Of a stretch of 64,000 bases of DNA, positions 1 to 8,873 are shown piece by piece. The translations under genes and the position numbers were made by a program. The DNA is from Rhizobiaceae bacterium (lineage in GTDB: Bacteria; Pseudomonadota; Alphaproteobacteria; Rhizobiales; Rhizobiaceae): assembly GCA_023953845.1 (NCBI GenBank), contig JAMLJC010000001.1, positions 2,418,001 to 2,482,000 of the forward strand. Reading direction: 5' to 3'. Numbering within the stretch: the stretch's first letter is position 1; the number at the start of each line of letters is the position of its first letter. The notes under the pieces were generated by a model that ran no database searches, was not told where the DNA came from, and worked only from the letters and a program-made list of their open reading frames with translations.

Positions 1-394
1 CGGCGTTTTCCCTGAAGATCATGTCGATGATCTCCGGCGCGGTCTTCTCATGGAAGATCAGGCAGTTCGTGCGCTTGGAAAGCAGCCATAGCCACGGCCG
101 CAGGACCAGCCTGTAGATGAAATCCCGGTCCTCGATGCCGACGAGCTCCACCTCGGTCAGTATGCCGTCGAAATAGCGCTTGTCGTCCTTTGACGACTTC
201 AGGACGACGGTGCAGTTGCGGCCGATGATCTTGTCGAAGTCGGGCTCCTTGCCATGGCTTATGGCGTCGACGCGATATTCGAAGAGCTCGCTGATCCCCT
301 CGACAGCCTCGAAGCGCCGGACGACGAGCTCGTCCTCGCCCAGCGGCGTATGGAACTCGCAAAGGCCGCGGTCCTGCTTGTACGGGCTGGCCAT
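1..394 (-). CDS. vgrG: VgrG (TssI) spike protein, N-terminal part
   Basis: Partial gene: 131 codons are visible from the ATG at 392-394, and the rest lies beyond the left edge. The protein starts MASPYKQDRGLCEFHTPLG and continues with the VgrG head pattern VVRRFEAVEGISELFEY, then FDGILTEVELVG and YRLVLRPWLWLLSKRTNC. These match the gp27-like barrel of VgrG proteins, the trimeric tip of the T6SS needle that carries effectors. Any C-terminal effector extension, PAAR protein or cognate effector/immunity genes would lie outside the window. It is divergent from the OmpA-like gene. The family call is secure; the total length is unknown. Confidence 0.9.
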   Translation of the reverse strand, partial: MASPYKQDRGLCEFHTPLGEDELVVRRFEAVEGISELFEYRVDAISHGKEPDFDKIIGRNCTVVLKSSKDDKRYFDGILTEVELVGIEDRDFIYRLVLRPWLWLLSKRTNCLIFHEKTAPEIIDMIFRENA

Positions 395-530
395 TGGAAC
401 CCCCTGTCAGGTTGGCTCGACAAAGTCGATAGGCGCGACATGCGATTCATAGAATGTTGCGGGCGCGGTGTCATTTCGTTTGCGCGGCAACTATAATATG
501 CGCTCCCGCCCGATGCTCGCCTCACTCTTG

Positions 531-559
531 TTGACACATTCAGGCAACAAGACTTATTC
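531..559 (+). promoter_or_regulatory. Predicted sigma70-type promoter for the OmpA-like gene
   Basis: A perfect -35 TTGACA (531-536) is followed 17 bases later by TTATTC (554-559), a fair -10. The start codon of the OmpA-like gene lies about 50 bases downstream. It is the best promoter-like pair in the 215-base gap between vgrG and this gene. Confidence 0.5.
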
Positions 560-609
560 TCACCAAGCCTGTCTCTGCAAGGTTAGACTTGTCACCATGG
601 AGGCATGTC

Positions 610-1143
610 ATGCGCGTGCTAACCGTTTTTCTGCTGCTCACCGGCGCGTTGGGCGTTACGCCCGGCTTTGCCCAGCAGGCGCAGTCGTCTGAAGATATCA
701 TCAAGTTCTTCGGTCAGGCGGCCGATCTTGGTGCATCCCGCGGCATCTGCGTCGGCACGGAAGAAGAATGCAAGTCCAAGAACGCCGCTGCGACGAGCGC
801 GGCGCAGGCGGGACTCGATATGTTGATCAACTTCGATCTGGACTCCGCCGAGCTGACACCCGATGCGCGCGCCAAGCTGGCGGAATTCGCCAAGGCGCTG
901 CAGGACAATCGTCTGAAATCGCATTCCTTCCTCGTGGAAGGCTATACGGACGCGTCGGGCGCGGCGAGCTACAATGAAGGACTTTCCCAGCGACGGGCTC
1001 AATCGGTGAGTGCGTTTCTGCTGGCGAACGGCATCGAGGCCAACAGGCTGACGGCGATCGGGAAGGGCGAAAGCGATCCGCGTGTCGCCAATCCCTACGA
1101 CCCCGTCAACCGGAGGGTGGAGATGCGGCTGCAATTGCAGTAG
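610..1143 (+). CDS. Secreted OmpA-family (peptidoglycan-binding) protein
   Basis: A 177-residue protein with an N-terminal signal peptide (hydrophobic run, then a likely cut after GFA, about residue 22). Its C-terminal half is an OmpA-like domain: LINFDLDSAELTPDA near residue 75, VEGYTDASG near 110, LSQRRAQSV, and NPYDPVNRRVEM at the end. Such domains bind peptidoglycan in the periplasm. The ATG at 610 is preferred over an upstream TTG because a GGAGG lies just before it and the signal peptide then begins at residue 1. It is the first + strand gene before the T6SS operon and could anchor T6SS parts to the wall. That role is inference; no lipobox is visible. Confidence 0.8.
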   Translation: MRVLTVFLLLTGALGVTPGFAQQAQSSEDIIKFFGQAADLGASRGICVGTEEECKSKNAAATSAAQAGLDMLINFDLDSAELTPDARAKLAEFAKALQDNRLKSHSFLVEGYTDASGAASYNEGLSQRRAQSVSAFLLANGIEANRLTAIGKGESDPRVANPYDPVNRRVEMRLQLQ

Positions 1144-1167
1144 CGGCGCAACCGTCGCTCCGTGCGA

Positions 1168-1198
1168 GGCGTCCAGAAGTTCGGACGCCTTTTTTCTT
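1168..1198 (+). terminator. Rho-independent terminator after the OmpA-like gene
   Basis: Perfect 7-bp stem GGCGTCC (1168-1174) / GGACGCC (1183-1189), an 8-base loop, then six T residues from 1190. It ends only about 14 bases before the tssA start, so it separates or attenuates transcription between the OmpA-like gene and the T6SS operon. Confidence 0.85.
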
Positions 1199-1211
1199 AG
1201 GGATCGGACCG

Positions 1212-2582
1212 ATGCGGTTTGACAAGATTGCGACGCCGATTTCCGCGGAGGAGCCCTGCGGTCCCGACCTCGATGAGGAAGGCGACGACGCCTATCTCAA
1301 TTACGTGCTCTCGGCGGCGGGCCGCATTCCCGAGAGCTTCTACCAGCGCGATCCCAACGCGCCGCTGAACAATGCGCGATACGTGCCGTTCGACCGGACG
1401 AAGATCGATTTGAAAACCGAGACGAAGGCGATTGCGGCCTTGCTGGGGAGGACGCTCGACCTGCGCCTTCTCACGCTGGACGCACGCTTCCATTGCCTGG
1501 CCGGCCAGATCGTCGGCTTCTGCGAGGATTTGCAGGCCATGGCCCTGCTGGTGGACCGGCATTGGGACGGCGTCCATCCGCGCGGCGTGGACGGCGATTT
1601 CACCATGCGCCAGAACACGTTGTCGGGGCTCGACGATCAATCTTCCGTGTTGCTGCCGCTCGGCTACGCGCCGCTGGTCGTCAGCCGCAAATCGGGCGGC
1701 GTCAGCCTGCGCGACCATCTCATCGCCAATGGCACGCTGACAGCCCGTCCCGATGACCGCAAGATCGACGCGTCCGACATTCTTGACGCGTTCCAGAGCC
1801 CCGATGCGCGTCCCGCCGTCGAGGAATTGCATGGCGCCGTGACCGGCGCGCTCGACGCGCTGGACACGATGTACGCGAAATTCGTGACCGAGGCGGGCAA
1901 CGAGTTCAGCCCCAGCTACACCAACCTCGCCGCGACGCTCGGTCAAATCCGGGAACTGATCGAAACCGCGAACCCCGACATGGTGGCCGCTGCGCCCGGC
2001 GAAGAGGCGGAACCCGTCCCGGTTGCCGAGGACGCCGGAGAAGCGTCTCACCAGCAGGCCATCTCCGTGCCGGCATCTGCGCTGGCGTTGCCCGACCACG
2101 CTGCGGCGAGCGCGGCGCTGCTGGCGGTCGAGCAGTATTTCGCCCATGCCGAACCGTCATCGCCCGCGCTGATCCTGATCCATCAGGCGCGCATGCTGGT
2201 CGGCAAACCGCTCGTCGAGGCGCTGGAGATCCTGATGCCGGACGCGGCGGCGAAGGCCGTGATCACTTTTACCGGCGGTCCGGCCTTCAGGCTCGACATG
2301 GGCAAGATGAAGGCGCTGACCGGCCGGGCGATCAATGGCGGCGCCGTATCCGACGGCGAGGGGCAGACCCAGTCATTCTCCGTGGCGTCCCGGCATGAGG
2401 CGGAGGCGCTGATCGCAAGCGTCGACATGTTCTTCAAGGCCAGGGAGCCCTCAAGTCCAATTCCCATGCTTATCGGCAGGGCACGGACTTATCTCAATAG
2501 AGATTTCGCGACGATACTGGCGGATCTAATAAAACCGGAGGCGCAGGCGCCACCTGCGTCCGCCGCGCCGAAAACGAATTGA
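1212..2582 (+). CDS. tssA: T6SS protein TssA (ImpA N-terminal domain)
   Basis: 456 residues. The N-terminus has the ImpA_N pattern ISAEEPCGPDLDEEGDDAY, and the central part (LLTLDARFHCLAG ... FCEDLQAMALLVDRHWDGVHP) is also typical. TssA organises baseplate and sheath assembly in the cytoplasm. The C-terminal region carries two related segments, each with an EPSSP core: about residues 306-340 (VEQYFAHAEPSSPALILI) and 400-440 (VDMFFKAREPSSPIPMLI). This looks like an internal duplication. It is the first gene of tssA-tssB-tssC-hcp-tssE-tssF-tssG-clpV. It begins directly after a terminator, so its own promoter may lie inside or before the OmpA-like gene. Confidence 0.93.
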   Translation: MRFDKIATPISAEEPCGPDLDEEGDDAYLNYVLSAAGRIPESFYQRDPNAPLNNARYVPFDRTKIDLKTETKAIAALLGRTLDLRLLTLDARFHCLAGQIVGFCEDLQAMALLVDRHWDGVHPRGVDGDFTMRQNTLSGLDDQSSVLLPLGYAPLVVSRKSGGVSLRDHLIANGTLTARPDDRKIDASDILDAFQSPDARPAVEELHGAVTGALDALDTMYAKFVTEAGNEFSPSYTNLAATLGQIRELIETANPDMVAAAPGEEAEPVPVAEDAGEASHQQAISVPASALALPDHAAASAALLAVEQYFAHAEPSSPALILIHQARMLVGKPLVEALEILMPDAAAKAVITFTGGPAFRLDMGKMKALTGRAINGGAVSDGEGQTQSFSVASRHEAEALIASVDMFFKAREPSSPIPMLIGRARTYLNRDFATILADLIKPEAQAPPASAAPKTN

Positions 2583-2631
2583 CAAAGTGCGAGCCGAAGT
2601 ATTGCATTGGTAATGAAGAGGAGCGCCTCAT

Positions 2632-3177
2632 ATGTCTTCCGACAGCGGACAGAAATTCATCAAGCGCAATCGTCCTCCCCGCGTACAGATCGCATACGAA
2701 GATCCTTACGACGCCAACAAGATGGTTGAGCTGCCTTTTGTGATGGGCATCATGGCCGATCTTTCCGGCAACAGTTCCAAGGTCGAGAAGCCGCCGGTCT
2801 CCCAGCGCAAGTTCTCCAATGTCGATATGGACAATTTCGAGGACTATCTCGAAAGCGTAGAGCCCGCGGTGACGTACCGCGTCGCCAACCGGCTGAGCGG
2901 TTCCGAGAAGGAGCAGATGGGCATCAATCTGACCTTCAAGAAGATGGAGGACTTTTCGCCGGCGGGCGTGGCGAAGCAGGTTCCGGCGCTGAAGGCCCTG
3001 CTCGACGCGCGCAACCAGCTCGCGAACCTGCAGCGCTACATGGACGGCAAGGCCGCGGCGGAGGACCAGCTCAAGAAGCTCCTGTCCAGCCCGGAAATGA
3101 TGCAGGCCCTCAACGAACGGCGCGCGCAGAGTGCGTCGGCGGGGAACGGCGGAGACGACGACGCCGCCGAGACGTGA
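2632..3177 (+). CDS. tssB: T6SS contractile sheath small subunit TssB (VipA/ImpB)
   Basis: 181 residues, normal for the family. Motifs include FIKRNRPPRVQIAYEDPYD near the start, ELPFVMGIMADLSGN (about 35-50) and INLTFKKMEDFSPAGVAKQV (about 98-117), all characteristic of TssB. It polymerises with TssC into the cytoplasmic sheath around the Hcp tube. A GAGGAG Shine-Dalgarno lies just before the ATG. The acidic, glycine-rich tail (GGDDDAAET) is likely disordered. It lies 49 bases after tssA and 48 to 54 bases before tssC. Confidence 0.97.
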   Translation: MSSDSGQKFIKRNRPPRVQIAYEDPYDANKMVELPFVMGIMADLSGNSSKVEKPPVSQRKFSNVDMDNFEDYLESVEPAVTYRVANRLSGSEKEQMGINLTFKKMEDFSPAGVAKQVPALKALLDARNQLANLQRYMDGKAAAEDQLKKLLSSPEMMQALNERRAQSASAGNGGDDDAAET

Positions 3178-3228
3178 GCCGGCATGGCATGACGATCGCA
3201 TAGACAGACTGCAACAGCTTCAAGGGTG

Positions 3229-4728
3229 ATGGCAGTGGCGACTGAAGTCCAACGCGAGAGCGCATCGACTGCTACGACGGTTGTGGATGCGGATGAGTTC
3301 ACGGGTCTGCTGAAACAGAGCTTCAGGCCCCGAAGCGAGCGGGCGGCGACGGAGGTCGAGAACGCCGTCAGCACCTTGATCCAGCAGGCGCTGGCAGATT
3401 CCAGCCTCATCAAGGAGGACGTTCTCGACACGATCGACGAGATGATCGCCCGGCTCGACGAGAAGCTTACGGCGCAGGTCAACGAGATCATCCACGCCGA
3501 GGAGTTCCAGAAGATAGAGAGCGCCTGGCGAGGCCTTCATTATCTCGTCTACAATTCCGAGACGGACGCGACGCTCAAGCTGCGCGTCATGAACATCTCC
3601 AAGACCGAGTTGTACCGGGACCTCCGGCTGTATCCGGATGCGAAGTGGGATCAGAGCCCGCTGTTCAAATCGCTTTACGAATATGAATACGGACAGCTCG
3701 GCGGCGAGCCCTACGGCTGTATCGTCGGCGACTACCACTTCGATCATTCCGCCGTCGACATCAGCCTTCTGCGTTCGCTCGGCAAGATCGCGGCGGCCGC
3801 GCATGCGCCGTTCATCGCGGGCGCCGCGCCGACGTTGCTCGGCATGGATTCCTGGACCGAACTCACCAATCCGCGCGACCTCAGCAAGATTTTCGAGACG
3901 CCGGACTATGCGGCATGGAAGTCGCTGCGGGACTCGGAGAACTCCCGTTACGTCGCGCTGTGCATGCCTCGCGTGCTGTCGCGCCTGCCCTACGGCGCCA
4001 AGTCCGAGCCGGTGGAGGAGTTCGCCTTCGAGGAGGACACGGACGGCCACAAGGGCGAGAAATACGGCTGGATGAACGCGGCCTATGCGATGGCGGCCAA
4101 CATCAATCGCGCCTACAAGGAATATGGATGGACGGTCCGCATACGCGGCGTCCAGTCGGGCGGCGAGGTCATCAACCTGCCGGTGCACACCTTCCCGACG
4201 GACGACGGTGGCGTCGACCTCAAATGTCCTACCGAGATTGCGATCAGCGACCGGCGCGAAGCCGAGCTGTCGAAATCCGGCCTGCTGCCGCTGATCCATC
4301 GCAAGAACACGGACAAGGCCGCCTTCATCGGCGCGCAGTCAGTCTATCGGCCGAAGAAGTACGACAAGGAGGAGGCGACCGCGTCCGACAATCTGTCGTC
4401 GCGCATCCCCTATATGTTCGCTGTGTCGCGTTTCGCGCATTATCTGAAATGCATGGTCCGCGACCAGATCGGCGAAACCAAGGAGCGGGATCAGCTGGAG
4501 CGCTGGCTGCAGAACTGGATCGTCAAATATGTCGACGCCGATCCAAAGAATTCGTCGAGCATCGTCAAGGCGAAGAAGCCGCTGGCGGGAGCCAAGGTCG
4601 AAGTCTTCGAGGATGAAGAGAATCCTGGATATTATGGTGCAAAATTTTACCTCCGTCCGCATTTCCAGCTGGAGGGCATGGATATCGGTTTGAGTCTCGT
4701 TTCAAAACTGCCGGGTAAGGCGAAGTAA
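3229..4728 (+). CDS. tssC: T6SS contractile sheath large subunit TssC (VipB/ImpC)
   Basis: About 499 residues. It contains the TssC core IIHAEEFQKIESAWRGLHYL, the segment GCIVGDYHFDHSAVDISLL, and SRYVALCMPRVLSRLPYG. It pairs with TssB to form the contractile sheath that ClpV recycles. The start is uncertain: GTG 3226, ATG 3229 and GTG 3235 are all in frame. The AAGG at 3222-3225 is best spaced for GTG 3235, which would give 497 residues. The N-terminal 60 residues differ most from the family, as is usual. A single tssC is present here. Confidence 0.97.
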   Translation: MAVATEVQRESASTATTVVDADEFTGLLKQSFRPRSERAATEVENAVSTLIQQALADSSLIKEDVLDTIDEMIARLDEKLTAQVNEIIHAEEFQKIESAWRGLHYLVYNSETDATLKLRVMNISKTELYRDLRLYPDAKWDQSPLFKSLYEYEYGQLGGEPYGCIVGDYHFDHSAVDISLLRSLGKIAAAAHAPFIAGAAPTLLGMDSWTELTNPRDLSKIFETPDYAAWKSLRDSENSRYVALCMPRVLSRLPYGAKSEPVEEFAFEEDTDGHKGEKYGWMNAAYAMAANINRAYKEYGWTVRIRGVQSGGEVINLPVHTFPTDDGGVDLKCPTEIAISDRREAELSKSGLLPLIHRKNTDKAAFIGAQSVYRPKKYDKEEATASDNLSSRIPYMFAVSRFAHYLKCMVRDQIGETKERDQLERWLQNWIVKYVDADPKNSSSIVKAKKPLAGAKVEVFEDEENPGYYGAKFYLRPHFQLEGMDIGLSLVSKLPGKAK

Positions 4729-4793
4729 TCTTCAACAACGAGGTGCGGGGCTAGCTCTTCGAGAACGTCGCGCCGTCAGATGAGGAGAGTGAC

Positions 4794-5273
4794 ATGCCGG
4801 AACTTATTCGTTTCGATGGTATCGAAGGCGAGGGTAAGATTACAGGATTCGAGGGCTGGATCGATATCAGCAGCTGGTCCTTCGGGGTGAGCCATCCGAC
4901 CTCCGGCGTGCCGGGAGGTGGCTATTCGGCGGACAAGGCGCATTTCCAGGATATCAACATCACGAAGTTCGCCGACAAGGCCAGCGCCACCCTGTTGAAG
5001 AACATGACGTTCGGCACGCACTTCCCGACCGTCGAGATCGTTTCCCTGAAGACGACGGGCGAGACGATCGAGAAATATCTCCATTTCGAACTCGAGAAGG
5101 TGCTCGTCACCAGCGTGCAGCAGAGCGGCGGCGGCTCCGGTGTTCCAATGGAGTCGGTCTCGATGTCCTACAAGGTGGTGAAGTTCAAGCATCAGCCGCA
5201 ATCCGAGACCGGCGTGCTGGACGCGGAGGCCGTCTACGGCATTGATCTCGAAACCTATACGGAGTCGGTGTAG
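4794..5273 (+). CDS. hcp: T6SS inner tube protein Hcp (TssD)
   Basis: 159 residues, standard Hcp size, with no signal peptide. Family signatures are IRFDGIEGEGKITGFEGWID at the N-terminus, ISSWSFGVSHPTS, the central KFADKASATLLKNMTFGTHF, and a YLHFELEKVLVTSVQQSGG strand. Hcp hexamers stack into the tube that is expelled with VgrG. The gene lies inside the structural operon between tssC and tssE, 65 bases after tssC, with a GAGGAGAG Shine-Dalgarno. Confidence 0.97.
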   Translation: MPELIRFDGIEGEGKITGFEGWIDISSWSFGVSHPTSGVPGGGYSADKAHFQDINITKFADKASATLLKNMTFGTHFPTVEIVSLKTTGETIEKYLHFELEKVLVTSVQQSGGGSGVPMESVSMSYKVVKFKHQPQSETGVLDAEAVYGIDLETYTESV

Positions 5274-5317
5274 CGCCGGTGAACCGGGCGTGGGCCTGAC
5301 GACCGGAGCATCAGCCG

Positions 5318-5869
5318 ATGAGCAAGAAGGTTCGCGCACCGGAATACGGTGCGCCCCTCATGTCGGCGTTCCGCGAAGCGGCTGCCGCGCGGGACGCGCG
5401 CAAGCGCATGGTGCAGACGGTGGCGGGCGAACGCATCGTTCCGGGACGCCACTCGTCGCAGCGCAAGGGCGATGAAGCATCCTTGAAGCGCGATCTGTCC
5501 GTGGACCTGGTCGCGCTGCTCAACACGATCGAGCTCGGCGCTTCGGTGGACCTCGACGGGCTCGACAATGTGCGGCGCTCGATCATCAATTACGGTCTGC
5601 GCGACATCGGGCGTCTCACCAGCGAGGACAGGCGGGTCGACCAAATCAAGGACGATCTGCGCACCGCGCTCATGCAGTTCGAGCCGAGGCTCAATCCGGA
5701 GACGATCCAGATCGAGCGCAACGACAACGAGGACAGCGACCAGCGAATCCGGTTCTTCGTCGCGGTCGAGATGTTCTGCAAGCCGACGGACGTTTCCGTC
5801 GATTTCGTTGCCGATCTGGATGTCGGATCGGGCAAGATCAGCCTGTCGCGCCTGCCCGAGGCGATATGA
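5318..5869 (+). CDS. tssE: T6SS baseplate protein TssE (gp25-like)
   Basis: 183 residues. The C-terminal two thirds match gp25/TssE: LKRDLSVDLVALLNTIELG, VRRSIINYGLRDIGRLTS, then LRTALMQFEPRLNPETIQI. TssE belongs to the wedge of the T6SS baseplate together with TssF, TssG and TssK. The N-terminal 55 residues are basic and probably flexible. The stop overlaps the tssF start in an ATGA, so the two are translationally coupled. Confidence 0.95.
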   Translation: MSKKVRAPEYGAPLMSAFREAAAARDARKRMVQTVAGERIVPGRHSSQRKGDEASLKRDLSVDLVALLNTIELGASVDLDGLDNVRRSIINYGLRDIGRLTSEDRRVDQIKDDLRTALMQFEPRLNPETIQIERNDNEDSDQRIRFFVAVEMFCKPTDVSVDFVADLDVGSGKISLSRLPEAI

Positions 5870-7818
5870 ATCGCGAGTTCCTCGAAAGCTTCGAGCAGGA
5901 GCTCAAGTTCTTTTACGAGCATGCGAAGGAGTATGGAGAGGAGTTCCCGGGCGTAGCGGACAGGCTCGGGGGGTTGGCGGAAAACACCATGGACCCCGGT
6001 CTGCAGGCGCTGTTCCAGGGCAGCGCCTTCATGGCCGCCCGGGTGCAGCTCAAGCTCCGCAGCGAGTTCGCGGAATTCACGTCCGCACTTCTCGACCAAC
6101 TCGTGCCGGGCTATCTGGCGCCGATCCCCTCGGCATTGCTCGTTCAGGCCGCGCCACCCTTCAACGACAAGAATCTCGCGGACGGACGCAGCTTCCCCGC
6201 CGGCTCATATCTGGACGCCGTCTATGTCGAGCGGGACCGCCGCGTGTCCTGCCGCTATCGCCTTGCCGCGCCCCTGACGGTATGGCCGGTGCATCTGGAG
6301 GCGGCGCATTACCATGCTTCCGCAGCACCATTGCAGGCGTTGGGCCTCGAGACCGCACCCGGCACCGCCGCCGGTCTCAGGCTGACCTTCCGCCGCCGCA
6401 CGATGAAGCTGGAGGACGACAAGCCCGGGGCGGCCGATCCCGGCGCGCCGGTCAACGAACTGCCGATCGACGTGCTGCCGGTTCATCTGGTGGGCTCCAG
6501 CGTCGACACGACGGCGCTCTACGAGCAGCTTTTCGCGCATTGCAGCCGGATCACGTTCCGCTATCTCGACGCGTTCGGCGATCCGCGCTTCGTCGCCGCG
6601 CCGCCGGACATGTTGCGGCAGATCGGCTTCGAGGAAAACGAACCCCTGTTCGGGCATGACGACCGTGTGTTCACCGGTTTCGCCCTGCTGCGCGATTTCT
6701 TCGTGTTCCCACAGAAGTTCACGGGCTTTCGCCTGGAAAATCTGCGCAAGGCGCTTGCGACCATCGCTGCGCCGGCTTTCGACATGCTGTTCGAGTTCGA
6801 CAGCGCGGTCTCCCGGCTTGCTTCCGTGGTCAATCCCTCGCTTTTTTCGCTTTATGCAGCGCCCGCCGCGAACCTGTTCGAGATGCAGTGCGCTCGGGTG
6901 CCGGTGTCGACGCGCGAGCATGAGCACCACGTCATTCCGGATCGCAGCCGCTGGCTCGATTTCGAGGCGCATCGCATCGTCGATGTGTTCGCCCATTACA
7001 GCGGCGAGCGGGAGAAGGTGCCGGTGTTTCCGCTCTACAGCCTGCCGGCCGGGGGCATGCGCGTCGACGACGCGATCTTCTACACCGCCCGCCGGATGCC
7101 GCGCCGCGAGACGGCGCAGGAACGCCGCTTCGGGCAGCGCAGCAATTATGTCGGCACGGAGATGTTCATCTCGCTGCGCGAGCCGGCCGGCATCGATGCG
7201 GAGCGGCGAATCCACGAACTCAGCGTGCGCGCGCTGGTGTCGAACCGGCACCTGACCGAGCATCTGCCGGTCGGCGAATCCGGCGCGGATTTCTTCCTGA
7301 TCGACGATACGGCGCTGCCGCTGCGTTGCGTCGCGGGTCCGACGCCGCCGCGGGAATCGCTGGTTGCGGCGCAATGGCGGCAACGCGGCGGCATGCGGTC
7401 CGGCGAAGTCGCGTGGGCGCTCATCAATATCCTGTCGCTCAACCATCTCGGCCTCGTCGACCGCAATCCGCAGGACCGGGCAGCGGGGCTGAAGGAATTG
7501 CTGGCGCTCTTCGCCGACCTTTCCGATGTGGTGACGGAGCGGCGCATCCGCGGCATCCAGGGCATCTCCTCCCGGCCGATCGTCCGCCGCATCCGCCAGG
7601 AGAACGGGTTCAACGCGGCGCGCGGCATCGAGGTCACGGTGACGTTCGACGAGCGGGCCTTCGAGGGTGCCGGCATCATGCTGATCGGCGCGGTGCTCGA
7701 CCGCTTCTTCGCAGAATATGCCGCGATCAACACCTTCACCCAGACAGTGATCGAATCGCAGCAGCGCGGCGTGGTGAAGCGCTGGCCGCCCCGTTCCGGC
7801 CTCGGGCGGCTGCTATGA
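5866..7818 (+). CDS. tssF: T6SS baseplate protein TssF (ImpG/VasA)
   Basis: 650 residues, slightly longer than the usual about 600. The N-terminus FLESFEQELKFFYEHAKEY is the recognisable TssF start, followed by EFTSALLDQLVPGYLAPIPS. Later segments include FRLENLRKALATI and VFAHYSGEREKVPVFPLYS. TssF forms the baseplate wedge with TssE and TssG. It overlaps tssE upstream (ATGA) and tssG downstream (ATGA), so stoichiometric coupled translation is likely. Confidence 0.96.
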   Translation: MNREFLESFEQELKFFYEHAKEYGEEFPGVADRLGGLAENTMDPGLQALFQGSAFMAARVQLKLRSEFAEFTSALLDQLVPGYLAPIPSALLVQAAPPFNDKNLADGRSFPAGSYLDAVYVERDRRVSCRYRLAAPLTVWPVHLEAAHYHASAAPLQALGLETAPGTAAGLRLTFRRRTMKLEDDKPGAADPGAPVNELPIDVLPVHLVGSSVDTTALYEQLFAHCSRITFRYLDAFGDPRFVAAPPDMLRQIGFEENEPLFGHDDRVFTGFALLRDFFVFPQKFTGFRLENLRKALATIAAPAFDMLFEFDSAVSRLASVVNPSLFSLYAAPAANLFEMQCARVPVSTREHEHHVIPDRSRWLDFEAHRIVDVFAHYSGEREKVPVFPLYSLPAGGMRVDDAIFYTARRMPRRETAQERRFGQRSNYVGTEMFISLREPAGIDAERRIHELSVRALVSNRHLTEHLPVGESGADFFLIDDTALPLRCVAGPTPPRESLVAAQWRQRGGMRSGEVAWALINILSLNHLGLVDRNPQDRAAGLKELLALFADLSDVVTERRIRGIQGISSRPIVRRIRQENGFNAARGIEVTVTFDERAFEGAGIMLIGAVLDRFFAEYAAINTFTQTVIESQQRGVVKRWPPRSGLGRLL

Positions 7819-8873
7819 GCTACCGGAAGAAGCTTGAAGCCGAGCCGCATCGTTTCGACTTCTTCGGCGCGATGCGCGAACTGGAACGGTCTTCGCCCGA
7901 AAAGCCGAAAATAGGTCAGAGCACGGTTCCGGGCGAAGACGTCGTCAGGCTCGGCCAGAATCCTTTCCTCGATTTCTCGGACAACAATATCGAGGCGGCC
8001 GAATGGGGCGCGGCCGGAGTACCTACGGTCAGGACACGCTTTCTGGGTTTCTTCGGCCCGCAGGGGGCCTTGCCGCTCAGCACGACGATCGAGGCCTTCA
8101 CCTGGAGCAACCAGCACGATCCGTCATTCGCGCGCTTCATCGATATTTTCGCCAACAGGTTCCAGCAGCTCTTCTTCCGCGCCTGGGCGGATGCGCGTCC
8201 GATCGCGCATTGGGACCGTCCGGCGAGTGACCGCTTCTTCGCCTATGTCGGCGCGATGGATGGCGTGGGGACCGCCGCACACCGCAATCGCGATTCCGTG
8301 CCCGACATCGCCAAGGTGCAGTTCGCCGGACTGGCGGGCGCGCAGGTCAAGAGCGCGACGCGGCTGCAGCACCTGCTGAAGGGCGTGTTCGGCGTCGATG
8401 TCGATGTGATCGAACGCGTCGGAAGCTGGCTGATCTTCGAGGCGGGGGACCTGACGGCGATCGGCAGGCAAGGCTCGACGCTCGGCGTGGACAGTTTCGT
8501 GGGCACCCGCGCCTACAGCATCAACGACAAGATACGGGTCCGCATCGTCGCCGGCACGCTGGAGGAATACAGGAATTTCCTGCCCTCCGGCGCGCGTTTC
8601 GAAAATCTGGTGGACCTCGTCTTCTTCTATGTCGGCCATCGCGCCGATTTCGACATGGAACTGGCGCTCCGGGCCGACCTCGCGCCGGCCGTGGAGCTTG
8701 GAAAGTCCGGTCAACTGGGCTGGACCTCGTGGATCGCGCCGAAGAAGCCGGGCGCCGGTGCGCCGGCCTATCTCAGCGACGCCCGTTTCAACCCGATGGA
8801 ACAGAGGCGCGCCGCCACCGGCGCGCGCGCCAGACGCGACGCCGCCAGCCGAAAGGGGAGGGCAGGGACATGA
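7815..8873 (+). CDS. tssG: T6SS baseplate protein TssG (ImpH/VasB)
   Basis: 352 residues from the ATG at 7815, which overlaps the tssF stop. The frame stays open further upstream, but that stretch lies inside tssF and is not coding. TssG hallmarks are RFDFFGAMRELERSSPEKP, VRLGQNPFLDFSDNNIEAAE, FLGFFGPQGALPLSTTIEAF and FIDIFANRFQQLFFRAWADA. It is the partner of TssF in the baseplate wedge. The C-terminus is basic (ARARRDAASRKGRAGT). It overlaps clpV by an ATGA. Confidence 0.95.
   Translation: MSYRKKLEAEPHRFDFFGAMRELERSSPEKPKIGQSTVPGEDVVRLGQNPFLDFSDNNIEAAEWGAAGVPTVRTRFLGFFGPQGALPLSTTIEAFTWSNQHDPSFARFIDIFANRFQQLFFRAWADARPIAHWDRPASDRFFAYVGAMDGVGTAAHRNRDSVPDIAKVQFAGLAGAQVKSATRLQHLLKGVFGVDVDVIERVGSWLIFEAGDLTAIGRQGSTLGVDSFVGTRAYSINDKIRVRIVAGTLEEYRNFLPSGARFENLVDLVFFYVGHRADFDMELALRADLAPAVELGKSGQLGWTSWIAPKKPGAGAPAYLSDARFNPMEQRRAATGARARRDAASRKGRAGT

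Noticed and set aside
492..497. Perfect TATAAT on the + strand
   Set aside because: No acceptable -35 about 17 bases upstream; the TTGACA/TTATTC pair at 531-559 is closer to the gene and better.
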